Assembly (NCBI GenBank): GCA_003116975.1
Contig: BGKB01000127.1
Coordinates: 62,001 to 126,000, forward strand
Direction of reading: 5' to 3'
Origin: Aurantiochytrium sp. KH105
Lineage: Eukaryota > Sar > Bigyra > Thraustochytrida > Thraustochytriidae
Length of the DNA: 64,000 nt
Part shown: positions 21,031-29,927 of the stretch, one piece after another
Position numbering within the stretch: position 1 is the first letter of the stretch
Layout of the letters: every line of letters starts with the position of its first letter
Translations under genes and position numbers: made by a program
Notes under the pieces: generated by a model
Seen by the model: only the letters and a program-made list of their open reading frames with translations
Told to the model about the DNA's origin: nothing
Database searches by the model: none

Positions 21031-22524
21031 TCAGGAGCGCAACACGTCCACAACAATGTCTTGGTCGTTGACAAGGAGACGCACGAGCTTTTCCTCCTGG
21101 CGTGGCTCCGCGGAATCGTCATTCACATTCGTGACGAGCACGGTAAAGTCTGGGTTACTCTTTTGCACCAAATCGGCAGCTTCCTTGCCGGACATCGACA
21201 ACAAGCCAAAGAGCGACATCTGCGAAGGAAGTTGAACAGGCGCCAATGGAGAAGGCCCATCGACGGTCTGCAGGTCGGCCAGGTCGCTAGGATCGTAGTC
21301 GCTCTGCTTGGTCGAGGGCGTCTCCTTCTGTTGCTGCGTCGGCGCATTCTTCGGGGGCGCCGAGTCCACGGGGTAGGTGACAACCTTGCTCGAGTCCGAC
21401 GCCGACGAAGACGAGCTCTCCGCGGTCGATGCTGCCGAAGAAGCTGCGTTGGCCGCGGCCTCCGCCACATTTTGGGGCGACATCTGGTTCGCCGAGGCAC
21501 GGAGCTTGGTGAGCATGTGCAATGCTGGATTCGGAGACCGCGCAATATCCTGCGCCGTGACTCCAGCCTGAGAAAAGCCCTTGCGCAGCTGCGTCAGCAT
21601 CTCGTCAGGGTTGGGCGGCTTGGGTGCAGACCGCAGCGTCGTGGCCGAGGGAACGACGGGAGCGACGAAGCTCGCCGCGGACATGACAAGCGAGCCGAGC
21701 CCGCCCACGACTGCATTGAGCGTCTCGGCAGAGGGACCCACCCTGTTTTGCAGCGTGAGCGCATTCTGCACGCGGTCGCGCACAAATTTGCGCGTATCAG
21801 CGTAGCCTTCCGAGTAGTCCGTGAGCATGTAGAGCTCCGAGGCCGCAAAGACGGACCCCACGGCGCCGCTACGCATCTCCCATTCGCGCGAGCCCTCGCT
21901 TTCGTCGGCGGCGCGGCAAATCATGTCCGGGATCTTTTGCAGCTTTTGCAACGTCGTCGGGACATTGTCCGGGTGCAGACCCAGGGCCATGGCCTGCGGC
22001 CAGCTGCGCATGTACGGGACGGTGTGCTCGAGGCGGTTCATGAGCGCCGCGACCACGAGATCCTCACCGCGGAGACTGCTCTTGTTCTCCTGCAGGAACG
22101 ACTCGAGTCGCTCATTGCCCTGGTCCATCCAGTACTCGGCGAGCTCGGCGGGGCCGCGTTCAAAGAGTCCGTGCGTGACGGGCGGGAACCCCGCGTCGGC
22201 GGCGCCCGCGGCGAGCGCGTCCGAGGTCCACCCTCGACGGTTCACGTGCGCCATGGCGGCCTCCATGATCTTCTTCTTCGGGTCATCGACGCGGCCCGGG
22301 CCGCCTGCCTGGCTGCGCGGCGGCTGCGGCGGCGGCTGCGGCGGCGCGGCGCCTCCGCCGGCGCCCGTCGCGTTCTTCTCCGCCGCGCCCTTGGCCGCCG
22401 CGCTCGCCTTGGCCTGCGCCTCGCGGTCCAGGCTCAGGCCGCGCCGCGCGCCGCCTGCGCCGCGCCTCCATGCCGCCGCGGCCGCCGTCTGCGCCGCGAA
22501 CCTCGTCGCGCGCGCGCGCAGCAT
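21031..22524 (-). CDS. COQ9: Ubiquinone biosynthesis protein COQ9 with C-terminal extension
   Basis: A 497-residue mitochondrial matrix protein that binds lipid and presents intermediates to COQ7 in the coenzyme Q complex. I start it at the ATG at 22524 (MLRARATRF), which opens an Arg/Ala-rich, acid-free presequence; an upstream in-frame ATG at 22620 adds compositionally biased residues. The COQ9 core spans about 82-255: HVNRRGW, AAGAADAGFPPVTHGLF, RGPAELAEY, VPYMRSWPQAMAL and the ASELYMLTDYS motif. A long low-complexity Ala/Ser/Pro linker (about 290-430) follows. The last 60 residues (about 437-497; LFGLLSMSGKEAADLV...LVRLLV) resemble the potato inhibitor I fold, which I do not know from other COQ9 proteins. 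It sits head-to-head with a probable complex I assembly factor. Confidence 0.92.
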   Translation of the reverse strand: MLRARATRFAAQTAAAAAWRRGAGGARRGLSLDREAQAKASAAAKGAAEKNATGAGGGAAPPQPPPQPPRSQAGGPGRVDDPKKKIMEAAMAHVNRRGWTSDALAAGAADAGFPPVTHGLFERGPAELAEYWMDQGNERLESFLQENKSSLRGEDLVVAALMNRLEHTVPYMRSWPQAMALGLHPDNVPTTLQKLQKIPDMICRAADESEGSREWEMRSGAVGSVFAASELYMLTDYSEGYADTRKFVRDRVQNALTLQNRVGPSAETLNAVVGGLGSLVMSAASFVAPVVPSATTLRSAPKPPNPDEMLTQLRKGFSQAGVTAQDIARSPNPALHMLTKLRASANQMSPQNVAEAAANAASSAASTAESSSSSASDSSKVVTYPVDSAPPKNAPTQQQKETPSTKQSDYDPSDLADLQTVDGPSPLAPVQLPSQMSLFGLLSMSGKEAADLVQKSNPDFTVLVTNVNDDSAEPRQEEKLVRLLVNDQDIVVDVLRS

Positions 22525-23450
22525 CCTCGCGCCGCGCTCCGCGCTCGCTCGACCTCGCTCGCTCGCTCGCCGGGCTCGTCGCGCCGCGCCTCGTTCGAGC
22601 TCTGCCGCCGGAGAAAGCAAGCGCAGGACGAGACAGCGTTTCTATCTTTCCTGCTCCTTGCGCCTTGCGTCCGCCTTTCATCTGGCGGCATCTCGGGAGC
22701 AGTTCCGACGCTCTCGAAGGCAAGACCGCCGGGACTGCCGGCGAAACGGAGGACGTGGGTGCAGAGCTCGAGAGTTGGCTGGGGGCGGAGTGAAGGGTGA
22801 AGATGTCCGGGAAGGCATTGGGTGCACCTTGAGAAGCCACAGCTTGCATGATCGTAAAGTTATGTCTGGTGCGTGTCAGATGGCTAAACATTCTTAGGTA
22901 GTCGAAAACCTCATGATCAACTGTGAAGCCAAGAGGACTGATGCGGCTCGACGAACAATCTTTCGTAGTTACACTTGAATGTCGTGGGAGATTCCACGAT
23001 GTTTTGAAACGCATGCTCGATTCTAACTTTATGGAAAATTGTAAAACTCGTGCAATACGAAGGCGACCTCGAATGTGGCTCACACTTGAGTCCATCATAC
23101 GAGGGTGTATACTTGTGAGTCAAGATACGTAGAGGATGGTGGCTTCAATCCGCAGAGCATACTTGTTTCTGCGATCGTCAATTGTGACGATCATCATTAC
23201 TTTTCCACCGTGAAATGGCCTGCCATGGCCACTGGCACGCACATTCTGGCACATAAAAAACACTCTCATCATCTCCTGCTCATGAAGATTGCCACAACGC
23301 TTACGACGAATGGAAGAAATCATCGAACGAAGAGAAGAGCACGGAAGAGCCTGCTTTTGCCGTGGCTTATGCCAATGGCTTCTGTGAATAAAACCAAAAA
23401 GCAAGAAAAACCACACGGACACGCTAAGTCACCCGAGCGAGCGAGCAAAG
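22525..23450. other. Divergent spacer between COQ9 and the NDUFAF8-like gene
   Basis: This 926-bp spacer is shared by two mitochondrial genes. The COQ9-proximal half is GC-rich; 22840-23400 is visibly A/T-richer than the surroundings and contains an 8-bp-arm hairpin at 23173-23192. The overlapping short frames are not credible proteins. Confidence 0.5.
23173..23192. promoter_or_regulatory. Inverted repeat in the shared mitochondrial-gene spacer
   Basis: Arms GATCGTCA and TGACGATC are perfect complements separated by ATTG. It lies about 260 bp upstream of the NDUFAF8-like start. The sequence is certain; a regulatory role is only a guess (TGACG is a bZIP-type half-site). Confidence 0.4.
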
Positions 23451-23711
23451 ATGACAACGCCGCGCGGCGCGGGACTACCGGCGGGGAAGACGACTCTGCG
23501 CGCGCTCTCCAGCAGCGCAACGTCCCGGCCTATTGGACAAGGACGTCTGGGGCGCGTCTTCATGGAGATGAGGTCGAGCTGCCGTGACGACATGGCTGCC
23601 TACGCCGCCTGCATCGAGACGGGCATCGAAGACGTGCGAAGAGACAAGTGCGCGGAAGAGTTCAAGGCGCTCAAGGCATGCTACGCGCGAGTCTTGCCCA
23701 GCGTTCCGTAG
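23451..23711 (+). CDS. Twin-CX9C mitochondrial protein, NDUFAF8-like complex I assembly factor
   Basis: An 86-residue protein. After a basic N-terminal part (about 1-35) come two CX9C motifs: C-RDDMAAYAA-C and C-AEEFKALKA-C, about 13 residues apart. Twin CX9C proteins are oxidised by MIA40/Erv1 in the intermembrane space into a helical hairpin. The pattern of Cys, the AAY before the second Cys and the KCAEEFKALKAC block resemble human NDUFAF8 (C17orf89), which with NDUFAF5 acts in complex I assembly. Other short twin-CX9C proteins are possible, so I leave the symbol empty. The start ATG follows an A-rich leader. It is divergent from COQ9 and convergent with the substrate-binding-protein gene (239-bp gap). 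Confidence 0.78.
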   Translation: MTTPRGAGLPAGKTTLRALSSSATSRPIGQGRLGRVFMEMRSSCRDDMAAYAACIETGIEDVRRDKCAEEFKALKACYARVLPSVP

Positions 23712-23949
23712 ACGAGGCGTCCTTCGCTCTGTGAGTGAGCAAAGGCTCGTCTTGTACAAGCAGGGAATGAGGCTGCTTGCACTCTCTCCCTACTAATTAA
23801 AATGCTGGTTGGTGGCATGAACGAACCCCTGCTGCGCTTGGAGTGCAGCACGGAGTTGCGACAAGCCGTCATAATAGAAACATGAAAAAAAAGATGGGCA
23901 AGCAAGTAAAATCTTTGTTTTGGGCCTTTTTTTCTCGTTAAGTTCAAAT

Positions 23950-25133
23950 TCAGGCCAGCGATGCCGTGGCGCGAGCCACGTCGTCCGTAGAGGGTGCCTC
24001 TCCGCTGGTCGTCTCAATCTTGCCTAGACGGTGCAAAGTGTCCGCAACGCCCTTGAGCATGTCCACATCGACCGTGGGTGCAAGGGCCCAGGTCACGGAA
24101 GCCATCCACTCCGCAGCGGCCTCGGGCTCAATTTTGTAGTGCTCCTTAATGTACGCCAATGACGTCTCCCCGCCATTCTTGAAAGAGGCCGCTTGCTCGC
24201 GCACAGCATCCAGGACGGCCACGAGATCCGTCTTGCCTGTCGGGCTTGAGAGAAAATCCTCGTGTGCAGCAACAACAAAAAACGGCCAAGGCGTCGGGAA
24301 CTCGCCAATGCGCTTAAAGGTTCCATCCACTACATACGGGAGCGTCGTGAACTTTTCCCACCTGCGACTCGTCAAGAAAAAAACAGTCAGATTGTGTTGA
24401 CATACAAGTAAGTAAGAAGAAGCTCACGCGAATGCATATTTCGATGTCATCCTCGCCAAGCAAGAGGAATCGAACCAACAACTTACATGAAGACAAGGCT
24501 GCCATCTTTGGGGAGCTCCTCGATCGCACCCTTGAGGCCACCAACAACCTGAAATTCCATGCCCTCTTTCGTGTCCCAACCGAGAGACTCAGCAAGCACA
24601 TAGGACATGAGATGGCTTCCGGATCCAAATCTGCTGATGGCAAACTTGGCCTTGCCTTTCATATCCTTGATGTCAGACTCCGTGCACGATTTCGATCCGG
24701 CGTGAATGCCCCAGATTGCCGATGATGAGACGTGCACTCCAACCAGCTTCACCTTGGGGTCCGTGTTCATGGCGTGCGCCAAGGCTCCCTCGGTCAGCAT
24801 GATGGCCACGTCAACCTCTCGAGCCGACAGCGCCTTGCACATGTCGCCTGTGCCTCCAGGAAAGTCCGTCCACTTCATGTCGACACCACGTGCCTCAAAT
24901 GCGCCGCTGTCATCGCCGGCCGTCGTCGTCCTCGTCGGCGTCAGTCCTCCTCGCTTGCCTGCAATCTCGTCCCTTCCCCTCGCAGGCAGCGTCTATCTCT
25001 ACCAAGCCATCCATGCATCCATCCTTGGTCGCGCCATGCAGGGCAGACAAACTCACGCATCCTTGGCGAGGTGGAACGGCGCGTTAAAGTGCTCGGGGAC
25101 GCCGCCCACGCGCACCTGCCGCTGGTCTCCCAT
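23950..25133 (-). CDS. Solitary ABC-type substrate-binding protein (Ca3427/NMT1-like)
   Basis: Three exons on the minus strand: 25133-25057, 24906-24487 and 24361-23950, with GT-AG introns of 150 and 125 bp; the joined product is 302 residues. The exons join in frame to give the periplasmic-binding-protein type 2 pattern GGVPEHFNAPFHLAKDAGAF, then DFPGGTGDMCKAL, ISRFGSGSHLM and, across the last junction, FMWEKFTTLPYV, then PTPWPFFVVA. In bacteria this family delivers small organic ligands to ABC importers; fungal members such as Candida Ca3427 lack the transporter. Here too no permease or ATPase is nearby and no signal peptide precedes the domain, so a cytosolic sensor or binding role is more likely than import. 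The ligand is unknown. Its wider distribution suggests ancient transfer from bacteria, but the spliced structure shows it is fully eukaryotic now. Confidence 0.88.
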
Positions 25134-25228
25134 CTCCTCTCCGCTCTCCTCCCGCGCCCAGCTCTTGCTCGCCCTCGTCAACTAGTCTACATCTCGGATT
25201 CGACTCGAGCGAGCGAGACCGCGGCGCC

Positions 25229-25272
25229 GACCCGTGCAAGGGTCACCGGCGCCGCCGACCCTTGCACGGGTC
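25229..25272. promoter_or_regulatory. Perfect 16-bp inverted repeat
   Basis: Arm GACCCGTGCAAGGGTC at 25229-25244 is exactly complementary to GACCCTTGCACGGGTC at 25257-25272, with a 12-bp GC-rich loop. It is 95 bp upstream of the substrate-binding-protein start. Its core CGTGCAAG/CTTGCACG recurs in the inverted repeats upstream of VPS13. It could bind a dimeric factor or form a cruciform. Confidence 0.6.
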
Positions 25273-25429
25273 GCTGCACGTGCCGCTCTGCAGATACCTA
25301 AACGCAAGGGTTACATTACCTCCCGCGGGGCGCGGCGGGCGGGACGAGGTCTTGTGCTGGCGCGAGCACGCGCCGGCACAAGCTCACTCGCCGTCGGGGC
25401 TGGACTCCTGGCCTTCCCTTTGTTTCCCT

Positions 25430-25470
25430 TTGCTTTGCTTTGCTTTGCTTTGCTGTGCTGTGCTGTGCTG
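25430..25470. repeat. (CTTTG)n/(CTGTG)n pentanucleotide tract
   Basis: Tandem TTTGC units grade into TGTGC units in the leader of the C1-protein gene. Confidence 0.9.
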
Positions 25471-25680
25471 CCGCGCTGGCTGGGTCAAGTCGCGTTAGGA
25501 GCGGAGCTCATCAGCAGAGAGGGTGGAGTTCTGGGCGCAAAACGCAAAACGCAGAACGCAAACGCAAACGCGGTCGAGCGAGCGAGCGAGCGAGCTCGCG
25601 CGAAGCTCGCGCAGCGTCCGCTCTGGGCGCGACCCACACGTGGAAGCGCGAGGGAAAGGCGTACGCAAAGAGAGGGGGAA

Positions 25681-28600
25681 ATGTTGCCCGCCAGCTTGAA
25701 GCGGTCCGTGACCGCCCGGCAGGCCGCGCCGACAAAGGTAGCGCATGACTTTGAGAAACAGCGCTTCTCCACCATGACCAGGTGCTTCGTGTGCGACGAG
25801 ATGATCGAGCACGACGTCTTACGAGGCATCATGGACTACACGACCTCGATTCGCTACGTCTTGGGCGCTAGCAGTCTCGCGGACTACGTGCCCAAAGGCG
25901 ATGGCTGCACGTGCCGCGTCTGTGGCGTCAATGTGCACGAGTCGTGCGCAAGCCAAATTCAGTCCTCGTGCGTAAGAGTAACGCACAACTTTGAGCTGCG
26001 CAGCTGGCCGCCTCTAACAAAGCACTGCTACGCGTGCGGTCTCTCGCTGCAGGGCCTCTTCAATCAGGGCTACCAGTGCACCGAATGCGGCGTCATCTGC
26101 CACGCGCTATGCCGGACCAACGTCAACATTCGGTACTGCGAGGCCGCTCCAGATGTGGACATCTTTGATGGAGATCCCAACAGAGACACACGCATCGAAG
26201 GCGAGGGCGATCTTTACGAGTATGTTGGTGATGATCCGGATCGCGTTGCCGAAATCGACGCCGAGCGGTCTTCGTCCGCCCGATCGGGCGCCTCTGCGGC
26301 ACAGCGAAACAGCTGGCGGTCAAGCGTCCGTCGTGCCGCGGCCGCAGTCACGGGAGGCGCCGCTCGCGGCTCGGGTAGACATCAAGCGAGGCACGAAGAT
26401 GGAGAGCACGCCCCCGCCGCCGGCGCCGCGCCCATTCAGATCCCAAGCTCCCTCAAGGACATGGGCAAGGAGCTGCGCAAGCTTCACACTCAAAGTCAGG
26501 GCATCTCCATGGCAGAAGCCGAGCGGTGGAATCGCGAGCAGGTCCCGCGTCTTCGCGTTTTGAAAAAGGAGCTCACCTCTCACAAGAAGAAACTCAAGGC
26601 TGCGCGCGACAAGGTTTCGGCCAAGGTCGACAAGCGCGGCCGGGCGCGCACCATTCACTATCGTACCTTTGCCAAAAAGCTCATCTCCAAGCACATGAAA
26701 AAGAAAATGAAAAAGGGCGCCATCGATGACACCGTCAATGAGCTCCTCGAGCTCTACTCCATGCACCGCTGCCGAGAGACCGAACTTCTCGACGAACTCG
26801 CGCAAATGCTGCCCCCCGAGGCAGGCCCTGCCATCGAAAAGGAGCGCGAAGAAGGCCCATGCAGACCGAATGGCAAGCTCGAAAGGTCGCTAGAGGACCT
26901 CGACAAGCTGCGCAAGCAGGTGCAAGTCGCCACGCAGTCTCTCGAGGCCGTGCGTCGCGAGCTTTACTTTCCGCGCTGGCGCCACTGGTTTCTGCGCGTT
27001 GGCCTTGAAGGCACTTATGCCGCTCTCGGGGCGCTTTGGCTCGAGCAATTCCAAGGAAGCATTGCTATTCGCTTTGCAATGCTTCCCACATCGGAAAAGA
27101 AGGATGCTAAACTTGTCCCGACCGTGGTGATCGCATTGGGTGGCTATGACACCGAATACGATTTTGACGAAATGGGCACGAGCAATCGCGCAGCTCGCCA
27201 TCGACAAAAGGAAAGCGAGGCGGGCATGTCTCTCGTGGCACGCGTCGAGCAGCTCTCCGTCAGCGGCAGCTCACTTCCCATGTCCATCACGCTCGATCAG
27301 CTCTCGCTCGATCTCGAGTTCTATCTCAACATTGAAATGGAGTATGTGACCTCGCGCAAAAAGAACATCCTCGGCTCGTGGCAACTCAAGCCCAACGCAT
27401 TCTCGCTCAAATTCAAGCGATTCGGTCTCAACTTTAAGGGTGGCTCTGTGAGCGTTCCCGACGCGCTCTTGCGCACCGTCGTGAAAAATCTTCTCGTCAG
27501 TGCCGCAAAACAGTCTGTCAAAGCCGCGCTGCCTCCCGAGTTCGGAGAATATATGCACTTTATGCACAAGCACACGCCGACGAATATGCGTGCTGATGCG
27601 GATGGCGCCAACAACGGCAAGCACGCTGGCCAGACTTCCAATGACCAGCTTCGCTACCATGGGCGTATCGACGTCAACGCAGAGATTGACCTCGAGAGCC
27701 TTGACCATGTCATGGAGAGCTCTGAGGTCAAGCCGCCACCCAAGCCGCGGGGAATCATGTCCGGCGCGATGCGCGGGGCCACGCGGGCCGTCATGGCCGC
27801 AGCCGGTGTCACGTCCGGACCTGCGCGTCACGCTTACAAGGACGAACCCGTGCAGACGCGGGTTGAGCGCGCGCTTGGGCTCGATGCGCATCAAATCGAT
27901 CTCTTCATTCGCGCCCAACAGGAACTCGGACTCACCCACAATGCTCTCTTTCCCGAGGACTCGCTCACCGAGCTGGGTCTCAAGGCCATTTACTCGGTAC
28001 GAGACGACCCATCCGTCACCGCTGAAGCCGCAAATCGCATTGGCCTCCGTTATCTCAACGGAGACCTTTTGTCCACCGAGGTCCCGCTCAAGACTATTAT
28101 TGACATCGTGCAGTATGTGCTCACGTACTTTGGACCCACTGCGCGCAAAAATCCGCACACGCCCCGGATCCTCGCGCTTTGGCAGGGAGCCCTCGACAAG
28201 ACCTTGCGCAAGATGCTGCAGAGCAACTCGTTCCGCGCCCACCATGACGACGAGCCGGCCGGGTCGACACGCTCCATTCGCTCACGATCTACCAACGATG
28301 ATAGCGACCGACGCGTGCGCCGTATCATCATTGCTGACTTTATCGATCGCGTGCTCAAGCTTGCACGACGGCGCATCATTACGCGGATTGAAATGCTGCA
28401 CTGGGACGCGGCCCTTGGCGTTAGCAGCATGCAAAAGGTCGCCCGTGACAAGATGCTTCAAGCCGCTGCGAACTCTCGTGGCGGAAACGCAATGGTCTTC
28501 CAGATGAAGTCGTCCGGACGTGACGAAGTCAATGTCGAAGCCGATGACGGCCTCGATGGCGACGACGACGACGATGATCGAAACACGGGCGCAAATACTA

Positions 28601-29673
28601 ACTCCATGCACCTCGACTCCCTCCGCGGCATGCTCCGTTCGGCGGGCGTGACATCGCATGGCCTCGCCGATGATGAAGACGACGATGACGATGACGAAGA
28701 TTTGGGCGTAGAGGATCTGCTCGAAGGCGTCGAAGACCCTCAGCGCAATGCCTCGTCAATCGAGGAGCTCCCCTTTGGAGAGAAGCAGCGCATCAAAGAA
28801 GCGCAGATTCACGCTCGATTCGACCAGCAGGCGCAATACCTTGACTTTGTTCGACAAAAGCTCTTGCGAGAGATGGTATTTACGGTGGCAGCTTCTGCGG
28901 GCCAGGGCAAGTTCAATCTGGAGATCACTGACGGTGAGCTGGTCGCCCCCGTCGACTTTGCTGTTCTCCTTGGAGGTACTGTCTTCTCCAATCGCTCTCG
29001 CGTCAACAACTGGCCCTGGCGCCGCATGGTCCGCGTTGAAAAGGATGGCCACGTCCATCTCGCAATTGTCCAAATCTTGGACCGTGGTGACGGTCCAGGC
29101 ACCGAGACATATACTGACCCCGACGACGAGGATGGAATTCACCTGCTGCACAGTGGCCTGAGGACCCATTTGCAAAGTGTAGGACACCCGCTTCGCGATA
29201 TCATGCACCTCTCGATTTTGCCCGAGAAGCCCTGCACCTCGTGGTCGGATGCGGGACAGGTTTCCTTTTCCTGGAATGGTGACCGTGACCTACGTTTTAG
29301 CGCGCACATGGATCGATTCCGCGCGCACGGCGGATTACCCACGCTGCACAAGTTTTCAAGCGACATTTTGGATTGGTCTTTGCGGGCTGTCACAGACCCA
29401 CGACTCGAAGAAATTTCTCGCTTTGCTCTTAGTGTACTGATTCGCTACGCAACGCTCAACACCTTTGATGGTGGAATTTGGACAAATTTCCAGATGGAAT
29501 CAACGGAGGACGATCTTTTTCTGCGTGCCTCGATCCCAGATCGCGCCCGCTCCGCTGTCTCGCTCGATTTGCAGCACGACTTTATGGACTTCACCGACGA
29601 CATCTCGCACTTCATCGAGTTCTATCGCACAGACCCTGTCGATCTGGGTAACCTTACGCGCACCGTGAGTTAA
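25681..29673 (+). CDS. Large protein with two N-terminal C1 zinc domains, otherwise uncharacterised
   Basis: A 1330-residue single-exon protein. I start it at the ATG at 25681 (MLPASLKRSV), just before the first zinc domain. Two C1-type (phorbol-ester/diacylglycerol-binding fold) modules follow: H22, C35xxC38, C78xxC81, H86, C89, C97, and H102, C116xxC119, C133xxC136, H141, C144, C153. The first has about 39 residues between the second and third Cys where 13-14 is usual, so it is atypical. Next come a basic helical stretch (about 280-350; RVLKKELTSHKKKLKAARDKV), a beta-rich hydrophobic region (about 430-620; LDQLSLDLEFYLNIEMEYV, then WQLKPNAFSLKFKRFGLNF) that could be a TULIP/HAM1-like lipid-binding fold, acidic runs (about 960-1020) and a conserved-looking C-terminus. 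There is no kinase domain. A membrane-lipid-linked role is inference. Confidence 0.82.
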   Translation: MLPASLKRSVTARQAAPTKVAHDFEKQRFSTMTRCFVCDEMIEHDVLRGIMDYTTSIRYVLGASSLADYVPKGDGCTCRVCGVNVHESCASQIQSSCVRVTHNFELRSWPPLTKHCYACGLSLQGLFNQGYQCTECGVICHALCRTNVNIRYCEAAPDVDIFDGDPNRDTRIEGEGDLYEYVGDDPDRVAEIDAERSSSARSGASAAQRNSWRSSVRRAAAAVTGGAARGSGRHQARHEDGEHAPAAGAAPIQIPSSLKDMGKELRKLHTQSQGISMAEAERWNREQVPRLRVLKKELTSHKKKLKAARDKVSAKVDKRGRARTIHYRTFAKKLISKHMKKKMKKGAIDDTVNELLELYSMHRCRETELLDELAQMLPPEAGPAIEKEREEGPCRPNGKLERSLEDLDKLRKQVQVATQSLEAVRRELYFPRWRHWFLRVGLEGTYAALGALWLEQFQGSIAIRFAMLPTSEKKDAKLVPTVVIALGGYDTEYDFDEMGTSNRAARHRQKESEAGMSLVARVEQLSVSGSSLPMSITLDQLSLDLEFYLNIEMEYVTSRKKNILGSWQLKPNAFSLKFKRFGLNFKGGSVSVPDALLRTVVKNLLVSAAKQSVKAALPPEFGEYMHFMHKHTPTNMRADADGANNGKHAGQTSNDQLRYHGRIDVNAEIDLESLDHVMESSEVKPPPKPRGIMSGAMRGATRAVMAAAGVTSGPARHAYKDEPVQTRVERALGLDAHQIDLFIRAQQELGLTHNALFPEDSLTELGLKAIYSVRDDPSVTAEAANRIGLRYLNGDLLSTEVPLKTIIDIVQYVLTYFGPTARKNPHTPRILALWQGALDKTLRKMLQSNSFRAHHDDEPAGSTRSIRSRSTNDDSDRRVRRIIIADFIDRVLKLARRRIITRIEMLHWDAALGVSSMQKVARDKMLQAAANSRGGNAMVFQMKSSGRDEVNVEADDGLDGDDDDDDRNTGANTNSMHLDSLRGMLRSAGVTSHGLADDEDDDDDDEDLGVEDLLEGVEDPQRNASSIEELPFGEKQRIKEAQIHARFDQQAQYLDFVRQKLLREMVFTVAASAGQGKFNLEITDGELVAPVDFAVLLGGTVFSNRSRVNNWPWRRMVRVEKDGHVHLAIVQILDRGDGPGTETYTDPDDEDGIHLLHSGLRTHLQSVGHPLRDIMHLSILPEKPCTSWSDAGQVSFSWNGDRDLRFSAHMDRFRAHGGLPTLHKFSSDILDWSLRAVTDPRLEEISRFALSVLIRYATLNTFDGGIWTNFQMESTEDDLFLRASIPDRARSAVSLDLQHDFMDFTDDISHFIEFYRTDPVDLGNLTRTVS

Positions 29674-29732
29674 TTCAAGAATTCGGAGGTGGGGGAAAGA
29701 AAGAAATCACGGAGACCTGGTTGCCGCACCGA

Positions 29733-29769
29733 CGTTCGTTCGTTCGTTCGTTCGTTCGTTCGTTCGTTT
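29733..29769. repeat. (CGTT)n microsatellite
   Basis: About nine CGTT units in the 254-bp gap between the convergent C1-protein and SIN1 genes. The rest of that gap is A/T-rich 3' sequence. Confidence 0.95.
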
Positions 29770-29927
29770 TGATTGGCCTAGTGAAGGGCTGAAATATTGT
29801 ATGAATACCGATACGCATGCACGAACAAGACACAAGGTTCACCAAGCTCGATAGTGTCCAGCCCGAACATAAAATTATGGTACGTATTTGGTTTCATTGA
29901 TGTATACTACACATACTTTTACACAGT

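Larger units (their letters stand above)
25134..25680. promoter_or_regulatory. Divergent promoter region, substrate-binding protein / C1 protein
   Basis: This 547-bp spacer lies between two divergent starts. It contains a perfect 16-bp inverted repeat (25229-25272) and a (TTTGC)n/(TGTGC)n run (25430-25470). The frame upstream of 25681 stays open to 25234 but reads as repeats (Leu/Cys/Ala), so I treat it as untranslated leader. Confidence 0.6.

Noticed and set aside
24455-24490. tRNA-like T-arm (GGTTCGATTCC on the minus strand)
   Set aside because: The stem does not pair properly, no acceptor or anticodon arms surround it, and it lies within intron 2 of the substrate-binding-protein gene.
25234-25680. 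149-residue extension of the C1-domain protein
   Set aside because: It translates a pentanucleotide repeat into Leu/Cys runs and other biased sequence. The ATG at 25681 sits just before the first zinc domain.
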